A stretch of DNA of 64,000 bases from Rhizobium sp. P38BS-XIX. Lineage in GTDB: Bacteria; Pseudomonadota; Alphaproteobacteria; Rhizobiales; Rhizobiaceae. Position 1 is the first letter of the stretch; each line of letters opens with the position of its first letter. Both the position numbers and the translations under genes were made by a program. The notes beneath the pieces are model-generated. The model was not told the DNA's origin, did no database searches, and worked only from the letters and a program-made list of their open reading frames with translations. Shown here piece by piece: positions 12,391-21,753 of the stretch. The stretch spans positions 620,001-684,000 of the forward strand of contig NZ_JABAIJ010000001.1 of NCBI RefSeq assembly GCF_012641435.1. The letters run 5' to 3'.

Positions 12391-12759
12391 ATGATTCAGA
12401 TGCAAACAAACCTCGACGTGGCGGATAATTCCGGCGCACGTCGTGTCATGTGCATCAAGGTGCTGGGCGGCTCTAAGCGCAAGTATGCCTCGATCGGCGA
12501 CGTTATCGTCGTTTCGATCAAGGAAGCTATTCCGCGCGGCCGTGTGAAGAAGGGTGACGTGATGAAGGCGGTTGTTGTTCGTACCGCCAAGGACATCCGC
12601 CGTCCGGATGGCAGCGTCATCCGCTTCGATACCAACGCAGCAGTCCTCATCGACAACAAGAAAGAGCCGATCGGCACCCGTATCTTCGGACCGGTTCCGC
12701 GCGAACTTCGCGCCAAGAACCACATGAAGATCATCTCGCTGGCTCCAGAAGTACTGTAA
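12391..12759 (+). CDS. rplN: 50S ribosomal protein L14
   Basis: L14 (122 residues) forms inter-subunit bridges and is the target of the silencing factor RsfS. The start [20 protein letters not shown] is the standard one, and the [19 protein letters not shown] segment is conserved. It begins the spc group after the terminator-containing spacer and is followed by rplX after 11 bases. Confidence 0.97.
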   Translation: MIQMQTNLDVADNSGARRVMCIKVLGGSKRKYASIGDVIVVSIKEAIPRGRVKKGDVMKAVVVRTAKDIRRPDGSVIRFDTNAAVLIDNKKEPIGTRIFGPVPRELRAKNHMKIISLAPEVL

Positions 12760-12770
12760 GGAGCGGAGCG

Positions 12771-13079
12771 ATGCAGAAGATCCGTAAAGGCGACAAGGTC
12801 GTCGTATTGACCGGTAAGGACAAGGGCCGCACCGGCGAAGTAGTTCAAGTTTTGCCGAAGGAAGACCGTGCGGTCGTTCGTGGCGTCAATGTTGTCAAGC
12901 GCCACCAGCGCCAGACGCAGAGCCAGGAAGCCGGCATCATCAGCAAGGAAGCCCCGCTTCACCTGTCCAACATTGCGATCGTCGACAAGGACGGCAAGCC
13001 GACCCGCGTCGGTTTCAAGGTTGTGGATGGCAAGAAGGTCCGCGTGGCCAAGACCTCGGGAGAAGTGATCGATGGCTGA
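12771..13079 (+). CDS. rplX: 50S ribosomal protein L24
   Basis: L24 (102 residues) initiates 50S assembly by binding the 5' end of 23S rRNA. The KOW motif is at the N-terminus ([20 protein letters not shown]), followed by the [18 protein letters not shown] segment. Its last eight bases overlap the start of rplE, implying translational coupling. Confidence 0.97.
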   Translation: MQKIRKGDKVVVLTGKDKGRTGEVVQVLPKEDRAVVRGVNVVKRHQRQTQSQEAGIISKEAPLHLSNIAIVDKDGKPTRVGFKVVDGKKVRVAKTSGEVIDG

Positions 13080-13629
13080 GGCAAAGTACGAGCCGCGGCT
13101 CAAGAAGGAATACGTTGCTCGCATCCGCGCGGCTATGCAGGAGAAGTTCTCCTACGCCAACGAGATGCAGATCCCGAAGCTGGACAAGATCGTGATCAAC
13201 ATGGGCGTGGGCGAAGCAACGGCTGATTCGAAGAAGCCGTCTGTTGCTGCAGCAGACCTCGCTTCGATCGCTGGCCAGAAGCCGGTCATCACACGCGCAC
13301 GCAACTCCATCGCCGGCTTCAAGGTCCGCGAAGATATGCCGATCGGCGCAAAGGTTACCCTGCGCGGCGCTCGTATGTATGAGTTCCTGGATCGTCTGGT
13401 CAACATCGCGCTTCCGCGCGTTCGCGACTTCCGCGGCCTGAACCCGAAAAGCTTTGACGGTCGTGGCAACTTCGCCATGGGCATCAAGGAGCACATTGTG
13501 TTCCCTGAGATCAACTACGATAAGGTTGATCAGATGTGGGGCATGGACATCATCGTTTGCACGACGGCGCCGACCGACGACGAAGCACGAGCTCTTTTGA
13601 CAGAGTTCAACTTCCCGTTCCGTCAATAA
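13072..13629 (+). CDS. rplE: 50S ribosomal protein L5
   Basis: L5 (185 residues) binds 5S rRNA in the central protuberance together with L18. The segments [31 protein letters not shown] and [20 protein letters not shown] are characteristic. The start lies inside the end of rplX. It precedes rpsN by 33 bases. Confidence 0.97.
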   Translation: MAEAKYEPRLKKEYVARIRAAMQEKFSYANEMQIPKLDKIVINMGVGEATADSKKPSVAAADLASIAGQKPVITRARNSIAGFKVREDMPIGAKVTLRGARMYEFLDRLVNIALPRVRDFRGLNPKSFDGRGNFAMGIKEHIVFPEINYDKVDQMWGMDIIVCTTAPTDDEARALLTEFNFPFRQ

Positions 13630-13662
13630 CCGTAACGACGAGCGTAGAAAAGGAACCCTGAT

Positions 13663-13968
13663 ATGGCGAAGACAAGCGCAGTTGAAAAGAACAAGCGCCG
13701 CCGCAATACGGTTGCCAACCAGTCTGCGAAGCGGGCTGCTCTCAAGGCAATCATCATGAACCAGTCTCTCTCGATCGAAGACCGGTTCAAGGCCACTTTG
13801 AAGTTGGCATCGCTCCCGCGCGATGGATCGAAGACCCGTATTCGCAACCGTTGCGAAGTTTCCGGCCGTCCGCGCGCCTACTACCGCAAACTGCGCATGT
13901 CGCGTATCGCGCTGCGTGAACTCGGCAATCTCGGCAAGGTGCCGGGCATCGTCAAGTCGAGCTGGTAA
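13663..13968 (+). CDS. rpsN: 30S ribosomal protein S14 (zinc-independent form)
   Basis: S14 (101 residues) is in the 30S head. This is the long form without the CxxC...CxxC zinc ribbon; only one cysteine is present, in [19 protein letters not shown]. The C-terminal [21 protein letters not shown] is diagnostic. Being zinc-free, it does not need a zinc-responsive replacement paralogue. It lies between rplE and rpsH. Confidence 0.97.
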   Translation: MAKTSAVEKNKRRRNTVANQSAKRAALKAIIMNQSLSIEDRFKATLKLASLPRDGSKTRIRNRCEVSGRPRAYYRKLRMSRIALRELGNLGKVPGIVKSSW

Positions 13969-13980
13969 GGAGCAGATTAG

Positions 13981-14379
13981 ATGACCATGACTGATCCTTT
14001 GGGCGATATGCTCACCCGCATCCGCAATGGCGCTTCGCGCCGCAAGTCGTCGGTTTCGACGCCTGCGTCCAAGCTCCGTGCGCGTGTTCTCGATGTGCTC
14101 CAGGCTGAAGGCTACATCCGTGGCTATTCCGTCGTCGATTTCGGCAACGGCAAGTCTGAGCTCAGCATCGAGCTGAAGTACTACGAAGGCGCGTCGGTGA
14201 TCCGTGAGATCGGCCGCGTGTCCAAGCCGGGCCGCCGAGTTTATGTCTCGGTCAAGTCCATTCCGCAGGTCGCGAACGGTCTCGGCATCACCATCCTTTC
14301 GACTCCGAAGGGTGTGATGGCTGATCACCAGGCTCGTGAACAGAATGTTGGTGGCGAGGTTCTCTGCTCGGTCTTCTAA
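13981..14379 (+). CDS. rpsH: 30S ribosomal protein S8
   Basis: S8 (132 residues) binds the 16S central domain and in E. coli represses the spc operon. [20 protein letters not shown] at the N-terminus and the C-terminal GGEVLCSVF are diagnostic. It has an ATGACC ATG double start; the first ATG is preceded by AAGGAGC and is preferred. The spacer to rplF is 41 bases. Confidence 0.97.
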   Translation: MTMTDPLGDMLTRIRNGASRRKSSVSTPASKLRARVLDVLQAEGYIRGYSVVDFGNGKSELSIELKYYEGASVIREIGRVSKPGRRVYVSVKSIPQVANGLGITILSTPKGVMADHQAREQNVGGEVLCSVF

Positions 14380-14420
14380 GATCGAACAGAGATCTCCTTC
14401 GAAACAGACAGGTTTGAAAA

Positions 14421-14954
14421 ATGTCTCGTATCGGTAAAAAGCCCGTTCAGGTACCTGCAGGGATCACGGCCACGGTTGATGGCCAAAAAGTGATTGCCAA
14501 GGGCCCCAAGGGCGAGCTGTTTTTCGTCGCTAACGACGAAATCGGTCTCAAGCTGGAAAACAATGCAATCGTCGTAACGCCGCTTAACGACTCCAAGGCT
14601 GCTCGCGCAAAGTGGGGCATGTCCCGCACGATGATCGAGAACATCCTCAAGGGTGTTAAGGATGGTTACGAGCGCAAGCTCGAAATCAACGGCGTCGGCT
14701 ATCGTGCGTCCATGCAGGGCAAGAACCTGCAGCTGGCGCTCGGCTTCAGCCACGACGTGGTTTATGAGCCGCCGCAGGGCATCACGATCGCTGTGCCGAA
14801 GCCGACGGAAATCGTCGTCACCGGCATCAACAAGCAGCAGGTCGGCCAGGTTGCAGCGGAAATCCGCGAATACCGCGGTCCCGAGCCCTACAAGGGCAAG
14901 GGTGTTAAGTATGCCGAAGAGCGGATCATCCGCAAAGAAGGCAAGAAGAAGTAA
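14421..14954 (+). CDS. rplF: 50S ribosomal protein L6
   Basis: L6 (177 residues) lies near the factor-binding site of the 50S subunit. It starts [19 protein letters not shown] and ends with the conserved [20 protein letters not shown] signature and a lysine-rich tail. Two similar alpha/beta repeats make up the protein. It is followed by rplR after 12 bases. Confidence 0.97.
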   Translation: MSRIGKKPVQVPAGITATVDGQKVIAKGPKGELFFVANDEIGLKLENNAIVVTPLNDSKAARAKWGMSRTMIENILKGVKDGYERKLEINGVGYRASMQGKNLQLALGFSHDVVYEPPQGITIAVPKPTEIVVTGINKQQVGQVAAEIREYRGPEPYKGKGVKYAEERIIRKEGKKK

Positions 14955-14966
14955 GGATCACGCGAA

Positions 14967-15329
14967 ATGGCTAGCAGGAAAGAAGCACTTGCGCGTCGCG
15001 CCAACCGCGTGCGCCGTCAAATCAAGTCGGTGGCCAATGGCCGTCCGCGCCTGTCGGTTCATCGCTCTTCGAAGAACATCTACGCCCAGGTCATCGATGA
15101 CGTGGCTGGCAAGACCCTCGCGGCTGCCTCCACCCTCGACAAGGATCTGCGCGGTTCTCTGAAGACCGGTGCCGATACCGCAGCAGCAGCCCTCGTTGGC
15201 AAGCTGGTTGCAGAGCGCGCCTCTAAGGCCGGCGTCAAGGAAGTCGTGTTCGATCGCGGCGCCTTCATCTACCACGGCCGTATCAAGGCCCTGGCTGATG
15301 CAGCCCGCGAAGGCGGCCTGACCTTCTGA
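14967..15329 (+). CDS. rplR: 50S ribosomal protein L18
   Basis: L18 (120 residues) carries 5S rRNA to the 50S subunit with L5. The arginine-rich N-terminus ([20 protein letters not shown]) and the [13 protein letters not shown] and [19 protein letters not shown] segments match the family. A 128-bp spacer with a long hairpin separates it from rpsE, unusual inside the spc group. Confidence 0.97.
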   Translation: MASRKEALARRANRVRRQIKSVANGRPRLSVHRSSKNIYAQVIDDVAGKTLAAASTLDKDLRGSLKTGADTAAAALVGKLVAERASKAGVKEVVFDRGAFIYHGRIKALADAAREGGLTF

Positions 15330-15374
15330 TCAAGCTTCCGGCCGGTAGCCGATAGGCGCCGGCCGGATCTCACC

Positions 15375-15420
15375 GGACCGCAAACCTCCAGATGGAGGTT
15401 GATGCGGTCCTCGTTTTGTT
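15375..15420 (+). terminator. Long terminator-like hairpin between rplR and rpsE
   Basis: Two stacked 8-bp helices (15375-15382 with 15403-15410, and 15383-15390 with 15393-15400) make a 36-nt hairpin with a two-base bulge, followed by TCGTTTTGTTT. It could be a terminator, an attenuator, or an RNA protein-binding site within the spc group. Confidence 0.55.
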
Positions 15421-15457
15421 TGCCGATTGCACCCGGAAAAGAAAAAGGAAGAGGACA

Positions 15458-16027
15458 ATGGCACAGGAAAAGAGGGCTCCGCGGGAAGACCGTCAGAGCC
15501 GTGAAGAGCGCGACAGCGAATTCGTCGACAAGCTTGTCGCGATCAACCGCGTCGCCAAGGTTGTTAAGGGTGGCCGTCGCTTCGGTTTCGCCGCTCTCGT
15601 CGTCGTCGGCGACCAGAAGGGCCGCGTAGGCTTTGGTCACGGCAAGGCACGAGAAGTGCCGGAAGCGATCCGCAAGGCTACCGAAAGCGCCAAGCGCGAC
15701 ATGATCTTCGTACCGCTGCGTGACGGCCGTACGCTGCATCACGACGTTCATGGCCGTCACGGCGCCGGCAAGGTTCTGCTGCGTTCGGCCAAAGTCGGTA
15801 CCGGTATCATCGCTGGTGGCCCGATGCGCGCCGTTTTCGAAACGCTCGGCGTTCATGACGTCGTTGCAAAGTCGACCGGCTCGTCGAACCCGTACAACAT
15901 GGTTCGCGCCACGTTCGACGCCCTGAAGCACCAGGTTCACCCGAAGGACATCGCAGCTCAGCGCGGCATCAAGTATGCCACCCTGCAGGCTCGTCGTGCC
16001 GCTTCGGGCAATGCCTCCGAAGAATAA
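15458..16027 (+). CDS. rpsE: 30S ribosomal protein S5
   Basis: S5 (189 residues) helps accuracy and mRNA unwinding. The start is the ATG giving [20 protein letters not shown], preceded by GGAAGAGGAC; the frame is open upstream but unconserved. The double-stranded RNA-binding domain starts at [20 protein letters not shown], and the [16 protein letters not shown] segment is conserved. The upstream 128-bp spacer contains a hairpin; rpmD follows by 13 bases. Confidence 0.97.
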   Translation: MAQEKRAPREDRQSREERDSEFVDKLVAINRVAKVVKGGRRFGFAALVVVGDQKGRVGFGHGKAREVPEAIRKATESAKRDMIFVPLRDGRTLHHDVHGRHGAGKVLLRSAKVGTGIIAGGPMRAVFETLGVHDVVAKSTGSSNPYNMVRATFDALKHQVHPKDIAAQRGIKYATLQARRAASGNASEE

Positions 16028-16040
16028 GGGAGTTTGAGCT

Positions 16041-16253
16041 ATGGCCAAGACGACCAAGAAAGCTGAAGCCAAGAAGACCGTTACGGTCGAGCAGGTAGGC
16101 AGCCCGATCCGCCGTCCGGACGTTCAGCAGAAGACGCTGATCGGTCTCGGACTGAACAAGATGCACCGTCGCCGCACGCTGGAAGATACTCCGGCCGTTC
16201 GTGGCATGATCCGTGCTGTCCAGCATCTCGTTCGCGTTGTCGACGAGAAGTGA
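16041..16253 (+). CDS. rpmD: 50S ribosomal protein L30
   Basis: L30 (70 residues) is a small 50S protein. Compared with the roughly 59-residue E. coli form it has an N-terminal lysine-rich extension ([13 protein letters not shown]). The core [20 protein letters not shown] and [20 protein letters not shown] is clear. It lies between rpsE and rplO with spacers of 13 and 17 bases. Confidence 0.96.
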   Translation: MAKTTKKAEAKKTVTVEQVGSPIRRPDVQQKTLIGLGLNKMHRRRTLEDTPAVRGMIRAVQHLVRVVDEK

Positions 16254-16270
16254 GCCGGGGGTAATTCGCT

Positions 16271-16756
16271 ATGAAACTGAATGAGATCAAGGATAACGAA
16301 GGCTCGACCCACAGCCGCAAGCGCCTCGGCCGCGGCATTGGCTCCGGCTCCGGTAAGACCGGTGGCCGTGGTGTGAAGGGTCAGAAGTCCCGTTCGGGTG
16401 TTGCCATCAACGGCTTCGAAGGTGGTCAGATGCCCATCTATCGTCGCCTGCCGAAGCGCGGCTTCAACAACATCTTTGCTGCCGATTACGTTGTCGTATC
16501 GCTGGCTCGCATCCAGGCTGCCGTCGATGCCGGCAAGCTCGATGCCAAGCAGACGGTCGATGCTGCCGCTCTCAAGGCTGCAGGCGTGATTCGTCGCGTC
16601 AAGGACGGCGTTCGCGTTCTGTCCGACGGCGAACTGAAGGCGAAGATTACGCTTGAAGTTGCAGGCGCTTCCAAGCCGGCTGTCGAAAAGATCGAAAAGG
16701 CCGGCGGCTCCATCAAGCTGCTTGCTTCTGCTGCAGAAGCTCCTGCTGCAGAATAA
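16271..16756 (+). CDS. rplO: 50S ribosomal protein L15
   Basis: L15 (161 residues) is a late-assembly 50S protein. The glycine-rich N-terminal tail ([20 protein letters not shown]) and the [17 protein letters not shown] motif are diagnostic. The C-terminus is Ala/Glu-rich. A strong terminator follows 11 bases after the stop, so rplO closes a transcript rather than continuing into secY. Confidence 0.97.
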   Translation: MKLNEIKDNEGSTHSRKRLGRGIGSGSGKTGGRGVKGQKSRSGVAINGFEGGQMPIYRRLPKRGFNNIFAADYVVVSLARIQAAVDAGKLDAKQTVDAAALKAAGVIRRVKDGVRVLSDGELKAKITLEVAGASKPAVEKIEKAGGSIKLLASAAEAPAAE

Positions 16757-16767
16757 TATTATTAAAG

Positions 16768-16801
16768 ATCGCCCGAGGTGCTTCACTTCGGGCGATTTTT
16801 C
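16768..16801 (+). terminator. Intrinsic terminator between rplO and secY
   Basis: A 13-bp stem with one G-U pair (16768-16780 with 16784-16796), a CTT loop and a following TTTTTC make a strong terminator. It separates the spc ribosomal genes from secY-adk. Confidence 0.88.
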
Positions 16802-16881
16802 TCCCATATGTGAGCCTCACGAACCTGAACGAAGCGAACGCGTCTTTCCGGTTGATAACGGGAACCAAGGGTGAGGCGCCC

Positions 16882-16896
16882 GATTGCATTGCAATC
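16882..16896. promoter_or_regulatory. Palindrome upstream of secY
   Basis: GATTGCATTGCAATC has two perfect 7-base arms around one T. It lies 84 bases before secY in the spacer after the rplO terminator and could be a regulator site for secY-adk. No factor can be named. Confidence 0.3.
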
Positions 16897-16980
16897 CGCC
16901 CAATGCCCGAATTTTGAACAATTTACTTACTGATTCCGGACCCGGCCGATCATGCCGGAATTGGTAGTGCGGAGATTTGT

Positions 16981-18321
16981 ATGGCTTCTGCAGCGGAACA
17001 ATTGGCGTCCAATCTCAATTTCTCGACCTTTGCCAAGGCTGAGGATCTCAAGAAGCGCCTGTGGTTTACGCTCGGCGCTCTCCTCGTTTACCGTCTCGGT
17101 ACCCATATTCCGCTTCCTGGTCTCAATCCTGCTGCATACGCGCAGGCGTTCCAGAATCAGTCGGGCGGTATTCTCGGCCTCTTCAACATGTTTTCGGGCG
17201 GCGCCGTGCAGCGCATGGCGATCTTCGCGCTCGGCATCATGCCCTATATTTCGGCCTCGATCATCGTTCAGCTGATGACGTCGGTCGTTCCCTCGCTCGA
17301 AAACCTGAAGAAGGAAGGCGAGCAGGGTCGTAAGATCATCAACCAGTACACCCGCTACGGCACGGTGCTGCTCGGCGCTTTGCAGGCCTATGGCATTGCG
17401 ATTGGCCTTGAGCATGGCAACGGCGTCGTCATTGATCCGGGCTGGTTCTTCCGTATCTCGACGGTCATCACGCTGCTCGGCGGCACGATGTTCCTGATGT
17501 GGCTCGGCGAGCAGGTGACGTCGCGTGGTATCGGCAACGGTATTTCGCTGATCATCTTCGCCGGTATCGCGGCCGGTCTGCCGACGGCTCTTGCCGGCAC
17601 CCTTGAACTCGGCCGTACGGGCGCGTTGTCCACAGGCCTCATTCTTGCGGTTCTCGTCGTCGCCGTTCTGGTGATTGCGCTGATCGTTTTTGTCGAGCGC
17701 GCCCAGCGTCGCCTTCTGATCCAGTATCCGAAGCGCCAGGTTGGCACGCGTATGTTCCAGGGCGATACGTCGCATCTGCCGCTGAAGCTGAACACGTCGG
17801 GCGTTATCCCGGCGATCTTTGCATCGTCGCTGCTGCTGCTGCCGGCGACGGTTGCCGGTCTTGGTAACAACACGGCTCTTCCGACCTGGGTTACCTCGAT
17901 CGTTGCCGCGCTTGGCCATGGCCAGCCCGTCTACATGGTGCTTTACGGCGCTCTGATTGCCTTCTTCGCCTTCTTCTACACGGCTCTCGTCTTCAATCCG
18001 AAGGACACTGCCGACAATCTGAAGAAGCACGGCGGCTTCATTCCCGGCATCCGTCCGGGTGAGCGCACCGCCGAGTATATCGATTATGTGCTGACCCGAA
18101 TCACGGTGATCGGCGCGATCTATCTCGTCTTCGTCTGCATCCTGCCCGAAATTCTCGTGTCCCAGACCGGTATTCCCTTGTCTCTGGGTGGCACTTCGCT
18201 TCTGATCGTGGTTAGCGTTACGCTGGATACGGTGGCGCAGATTCAGGGTCACCTGATTGCACAGCAGTATGAAGGCCTGATCAAGAAATCGAAGTTGCGT
18301 GGAGGAAAGAGGGGGCGATGA
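16981..18321 (+). CDS. secY: Protein translocase subunit SecY
   Basis: SecY (446 residues) is the channel of the Sec translocon in the inner membrane. Ten hydrophobic segments can be traced, from [17 protein letters not shown] near residue 30 to the last one before the basic C-terminus. The plug region around [18 protein letters not shown] and the [20 protein letters not shown] cytosolic loop are conserved. It is preceded by a terminator and a 180-bp spacer, so it likely has its own promoter. Its stop overlaps the adk start by four bases. Confidence 0.97.
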   Translation: MASAAEQLASNLNFSTFAKAEDLKKRLWFTLGALLVYRLGTHIPLPGLNPAAYAQAFQNQSGGILGLFNMFSGGAVQRMAIFALGIMPYISASIIVQLMTSVVPSLENLKKEGEQGRKIINQYTRYGTVLLGALQAYGIAIGLEHGNGVVIDPGWFFRISTVITLLGGTMFLMWLGEQVTSRGIGNGISLIIFAGIAAGLPTALAGTLELGRTGALSTGLILAVLVVAVLVIALIVFVERAQRRLLIQYPKRQVGTRMFQGDTSHLPLKLNTSGVIPAIFASSLLLLPATVAGLGNNTALPTWVTSIVAALGHGQPVYMVLYGALIAFFAFFYTALVFNPKDTADNLKKHGGFIPGIRPGERTAEYIDYVLTRITVIGAIYLVFVCILPEILVSQTGIPLSLGGTSLLIVVSVTLDTVAQIQGHLIAQQYEGLIKKSKLRGGKRGR

Positions 18322-18968
18322 GACTCATACTTTTAGGGCCGCCGGGAGCAGGTAAGGGGACCCAGGCCCAGCGTATCGTGGAGAAGCACGGCGTTCCGCA
18401 GCTGTCCACAGGCGATATGCTACGTGCGGCCGTGCAGGCCGAGACGGAAGTCGGCAAGCGAGCTGATGCCTTGATGAAGGCAGGAAAGCTGGTTCCGGAT
18501 GAGGTCGTCAATGCTATCGTTTCGGAGCGCATCGATCAGCCGGATTGCGCCAAGGGCTTCATTCTCGATGGTTTCCCGCGCACGCTGGTGCAGGCCGATG
18601 CCACCGAGAAGATGCTGAGTGCCAAGGGCCTTGAGCTTTCCGTCGTCATCGAGCTGAAGGTTGATGATGCCGAGCTGATTCGCCGCGTCTCAGGCCGTTA
18701 CTCCTGCTCGAACTGCGGCAGTGTCTACCACGACACGGACAAGGTTCCGGCAACAGCCGGCGTTTGCGACAAATGCGGTTCGACGCATTTCAAGCGCCGC
18801 CCTGACGACAATGCCGAAACGATGGCGACTCGCCTTCAGGTCTACTACAAGGAGACCTCGCCGCTCATCGGTTACTACTATGCAAAGGGCAAGTTGCAGA
18901 GCATCGACGGCATGGCCGATATCGAGCATGTGACCGACAGCGTAGAGGCTATCCTGGCTAAGCTTTAG
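18318..18968 (+). CDS. adk: Adenylate kinase (zinc-binding LID form)
   Basis: Adenylate kinase (216 residues) interconverts ATP + AMP and 2 ADP. The P-loop [11 protein letters not shown] is at residues 7-17, and [10 protein letters not shown] is conserved. The LID carries two CxxC pairs (SCSNCGS and VCDKCGS), the zinc-binding pattern seen in many Gram-positives and alphaproteobacteria but not in E. coli. ATGA overlap with secY indicates coupled translation, as is common in alphaproteobacteria. Confidence 0.97.
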   Translation: MRLILLGPPGAGKGTQAQRIVEKHGVPQLSTGDMLRAAVQAETEVGKRADALMKAGKLVPDEVVNAIVSERIDQPDCAKGFILDGFPRTLVQADATEKMLSAKGLELSVVIELKVDDAELIRRVSGRYSCSNCGSVYHDTDKVPATAGVCDKCGSTHFKRRPDDNAETMATRLQVYYKETSPLIGYYYAKGKLQSIDGMADIEHVTDSVEAILAKL

Positions 18969-19093
18969 ATAGCCTAAAATAAACTAGCTGGAGCGGTTGC
19001 TTTTTCGCACTGATTCCGCTAAACACCGCGCCAACTCGCGACATACTGTGCGATCGGCGCGGATTTCCAACGGGAAGTCCGGGTACGGTCGTT

Positions 19094-19122
19094 TTGACAT
19101 GTTGCGGACTCACATTGAACAA
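19094..19122 (+). promoter_or_regulatory. Possible promoter upstream of rpsM
   Basis: A perfect TTGACA (19094-19099) lies about 90 bases before the rpsM start in a 216-bp spacer. No good -10 is found 16-18 bases downstream, so this is only a weak candidate. Confidence 0.25.
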
Positions 19123-19184
19123 GCAGCTCCCGGGCTGCATAACAAGACCTTTGCCTCGGCAAAAGGAATGCAAGGAGAACAGGC

Positions 19185-19553
19185 GTGGCTCGTATCGCTG
19201 GCGTCAACATCCCGACTGCAAAGCGCGTAGTTATCGCGCTTCGTTACATTCACGGGATCGGACCTAAGTTTGCACAGGAAATCTGCGAGAAGGTCGGTAT
19301 TCCGGCCGAGCGTCGCGTCAACCAGTTGACGGATGCTGAAGTTCTGCAGATCCGCGAAACCATCGACCGTGATTATCAGGTCGAAGGTGACCTGCGTCGC
19401 GAAACCGCGATGAACATCAAGCGTCTGATGGACCTGGGTTCTTACCGTGGTCTTCGCCATCGTCGCGGCCTGCCGGTTCGCGGCCAGCGCACCCACACCA
19501 ATGCCCGCACCCGTAAGGGTCCGGCAAAGGCGATTGCTGGTAAGAAGAAGTAA
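19185..19553 (+). CDS. rpsM: 30S ribosomal protein S13
   Basis: S13 (122 residues) forms bridges between the subunits and contacts P-site tRNA. It starts with GTG ([20 protein letters not shown]), preceded by AAGGAGAAC. The helix-hairpin-helix segment [19 protein letters not shown] and the C-terminal [18 protein letters not shown] tail are diagnostic. It opens the alpha group after a 216-bp spacer. Confidence 0.97.
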   Translation: MARIAGVNIPTAKRVVIALRYIHGIGPKFAQEICEKVGIPAERRVNQLTDAEVLQIRETIDRDYQVEGDLRRETAMNIKRLMDLGSYRGLRHRRGLPVRGQRTHTNARTRKGPAKAIAGKKK

Positions 19554-19574
19554 TTTCCGGGCAACCGGATGTGG

Positions 19575-19601
19575 GAGGCTGGCGGTCCGCCGGCCTCTTT
19601 T
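19575..19601 (+). terminator. Terminator-like hairpin between rpsM and rpsK
   Basis: A 9-bp stem with one G-U pair (19575-19583 with 19589-19597), a 5-base loop and TTTT follow the rpsM stop by 21 bases. The short T tract suggests partial termination or a regulatory structure. Confidence 0.5.
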
Positions 19602-19684
19602 GAGTTTGAAGCGGTACTCTGTGGGTGCCGCTTCGGTGGAGCCGCTGGGATTACGGCGGTGCAGAGATCCAAGAAAGGACTAAC

Positions 19685-20074
19685 ATGGCCAAGGAAGCCG
19701 TACGCGTTCGTCGTCGCGAACGTAAAAACATCACGTCGGGCGTCGCACACGTCAACTCGACCTTCAACAACACGATGATCACCATCACCGACGCACAGGG
19801 CAACGCGATTGCCTGGTCGTCCGCTGGTGCCAAGGGCTTCAAGGGTTCGCGCAAGTCGACCCCGTTCGCTGCTCAGATCGCTGCCGAAGACTGCGCCAAG
19901 AAGGCTCAGGAACACGGCATGAAGTCGCTGGAAGTTGAAGTTTGCGGTCCGGGCTCCGGTCGTGAATCCGCTCTGCGCGCCCTCCAGGCTGCTGGTTTCA
20001 TGATCACGTCCATCCGCGACGTGACGCCGATCCCGCACAATGGTTGCCGCCCGCGCAAGAAGCGTCGCGTCTGA
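19685..20074 (+). CDS. rpsK: 30S ribosomal protein S11
   Basis: S11 (129 residues) lies on the platform of the 30S subunit near the E site. The start is the ATG giving [19 protein letters not shown], preceded by GAAAGGAC; an upstream in-frame ATG adds 20 unconserved residues. [19 protein letters not shown] and the C-terminal [18 protein letters not shown] are diagnostic. It is separated from rpsM by a 131-bp spacer with a hairpin. Confidence 0.97.
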   Translation: MAKEAVRVRRRERKNITSGVAHVNSTFNNTMITITDAQGNAIAWSSAGAKGFKGSRKSTPFAAQIAAEDCAKKAQEHGMKSLEVEVCGPGSGRESALRALQAAGFMITSIRDVTPIPHNGCRPRKKRRV

Positions 20075-20135
20075 TCATCGCCACTCACGACACCTGCCGG
20101 GGTAGATGCGCCCGGCTTGGTGTTACTCAAGCTCG

Positions 20136-20160
20136 GTTGCCACGATTGGATGGTGGCAAC
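20136..20160 (+). promoter_or_regulatory. Hairpin just upstream of rpoA
   Basis: GTTGCCAC (20136-20143) and GTGGCAAC (20153-20160) form a perfect 8-bp stem ending 17 bases before the rpoA ATG, immediately ahead of its ribosome-binding site (GGAAGG). It may set the translation level of alpha relative to S11. Confidence 0.45.
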
Positions 20161-20177
20161 GAACGGAAGGCAAAAAT

Positions 20178-21188
20178 ATGATTCAGAAAAACTGGCAGGA
20201 ACTGATCAAGCCCAACAAGGTCGAGTTCACCTCGAGCGGCCGTACCAAGGCAACGCTCGTGGCCGAACCGCTGGAGCGTGGCTTCGGTCTTACCCTCGGC
20301 AACGCGCTGCGCCGCGTTCTGCTGTCTTCTCTGCGCGGTGCCGCTGTAACGGCCGTGCAGATCGACGGCGTGCTGCATGAGTTCTCCTCTATCCCGGGCG
20401 TCCGGGAAGACGTGACGGACATCGTGCTGAACATCAAGGAGATCGCCATCAAGATGGATGGCGACGACGCAAAGCGTATGGTCGTGCGCAAGCAGGGCCC
20501 AGGCGTTGTAACGGCTGGCGACATTCAGACGGTCGGCGATATCGAAATCCTCAACCCCGAGCATGTCATCTGCACGCTCGATGAGGGCGCCGAAATCCGC
20601 ATGGAATTCACCGTCAACAACGGCAAGGGCTATGTCCCGGCCGAGCGCAATCGTGCGGAAGATGCTCCGATCGGTCTCATTCCGGTCGACAGCCTCTATT
20701 CGCCGGTCAAGAAGGTGTCCTACAAGGTTGAAAATACCCGTGAAGGACAGGTTCTCGACTACGACAAGCTGAGCATGTCGCTGGAAACCGATGGTTCGAT
20801 CAGCGGTGAAGATGCTGTCGCTTTCGCGGCTCGCATTCTTCAGGATCAGCTTGGCGTGTTCGTCAACTTCGACGAGCCGCAGAAGGAAACCGAAGAGGAA
20901 GCAGTTACCGAACTCGCTTTCAACCCGGCCCTCCTCAAGAAGGTGGACGAACTCGAACTGTCCGTTCGTTCGGCAAACTGCCTGAAGAACGACAACATCG
21001 TCTACATCGGCGACCTCATTCAGAAGACCGAAGCAGAAATGCTCCGCACGCCGAATTTTGGTCGCAAGTCGCTGAACGAAATCAAGGAAGTTCTCGCTTC
21101 CATGGGCCTGCACCTCGGCATGGAAGTGCCGGCATGGCCGCCCGAGAACATCGAAGATCTCGCCAAGCGATACGAAGACCAGTACTAA
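20178..21188 (+). CDS. rpoA: RNA polymerase subunit alpha
   Basis: The alpha subunit (336 residues) dimerises to nucleate RNA polymerase assembly and contacts UP elements and activators. The ATG giving [17 protein letters not shown] is chosen as the standard N-terminus. The assembly domain contains [19 protein letters not shown], and the C-terminal domain contains [20 protein letters not shown]. The gene lies between rpsK and rplQ, the usual alpha-operon order without rpsD. Confidence 0.98.
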   Translation: MIQKNWQELIKPNKVEFTSSGRTKATLVAEPLERGFGLTLGNALRRVLLSSLRGAAVTAVQIDGVLHEFSSIPGVREDVTDIVLNIKEIAIKMDGDDAKRMVVRKQGPGVVTAGDIQTVGDIEILNPEHVICTLDEGAEIRMEFTVNNGKGYVPAERNRAEDAPIGLIPVDSLYSPVKKVSYKVENTREGQVLDYDKLSMSLETDGSISGEDAVAFAARILQDQLGVFVNFDEPQKETEEEAVTELAFNPALLKKVDELELSVRSANCLKNDNIVYIGDLIQKTEAEMLRTPNFGRKSLNEIKEVLASMGLHLGMEVPAWPPENIEDLAKRYEDQY

Positions 21189-21236
21189 CGTTTCAAACGG
21201 CAGGCGCGTGATGCCTGCAAGTGAAGGAGAATAGCA

Positions 21237-21659
21237 ATGCGCCACGGTAAAGCCGGCCGCAAGCTGAATAGAACCGCTAGCCACCGTAAGGCGATGTTCG
21301 CCAACATGGCAGCTTCGCTCATTACCCATGAGCAGATCGTCACCACGCTCCCGAAGGCGAAGGAAATTCGTCCGATCGTCGAGAAGCTGGTAACCCTTGG
21401 CAAGCGCGGCGACCTGCACGCTCGTCGTCAGGCCATCTCGCAGATCCGCGACGCTGCCGTCGTTTCGAAGCTGTTCGATGCGATTGCAACCCGCTACGCC
21501 ACCCGCAACGGCGGCTACCTGCGTATCATGAAGGCCGGCTTCCGCCAGGGCGACAATGCCGCTCTCGCAGTTGTCGAGTTCGTTGATCGCGACGTCAATG
21601 CCAAGGGCGCAGCCGACAAGGCTCGCGTTGCTGCTGAGGAAGAAGCTGCAGCCGCTTAA
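21237..21659 (+). CDS. rplQ: 50S ribosomal protein L17
   Basis: L17 (140 residues) is near the tunnel exit of the 50S subunit. [20 protein letters not shown] at the N-terminus is diagnostic. The C-terminal 20 residues are an Ala/Glu-rich extension typical of alphaproteobacteria. It is the last gene of the ribosomal supercluster and is followed by a strong terminator. Confidence 0.97.
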   Translation: MRHGKAGRKLNRTASHRKAMFANMAASLITHEQIVTTLPKAKEIRPIVEKLVTLGKRGDLHARRQAISQIRDAAVVSKLFDAIATRYATRNGGYLRIMKAGFRQGDNAALAVVEFVDRDVNAKGAADKARVAAEEEAAAA

Positions 21660-21683
21660 GGCGAGCTTCGGACGAGAGATTGA

Positions 21684-21715
21684 AAGGCCGGATGAGAAAT
21701 CATCCGGCCTTTTTG
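21684..21715 (+). terminator. Intrinsic terminator after rplQ
   Basis: An 11-bp perfect stem (21684-21694 with 21701-21711), a 6-base loop and a T run end the alpha operon. The flanking A and T runs make it potentially bidirectional, serving also the converging DUF817 gene. Confidence 0.92.
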
Positions 21716-21753
21716 CATTGTCATGATGTCATGGTCGCTTTGGATCGGGAGCG

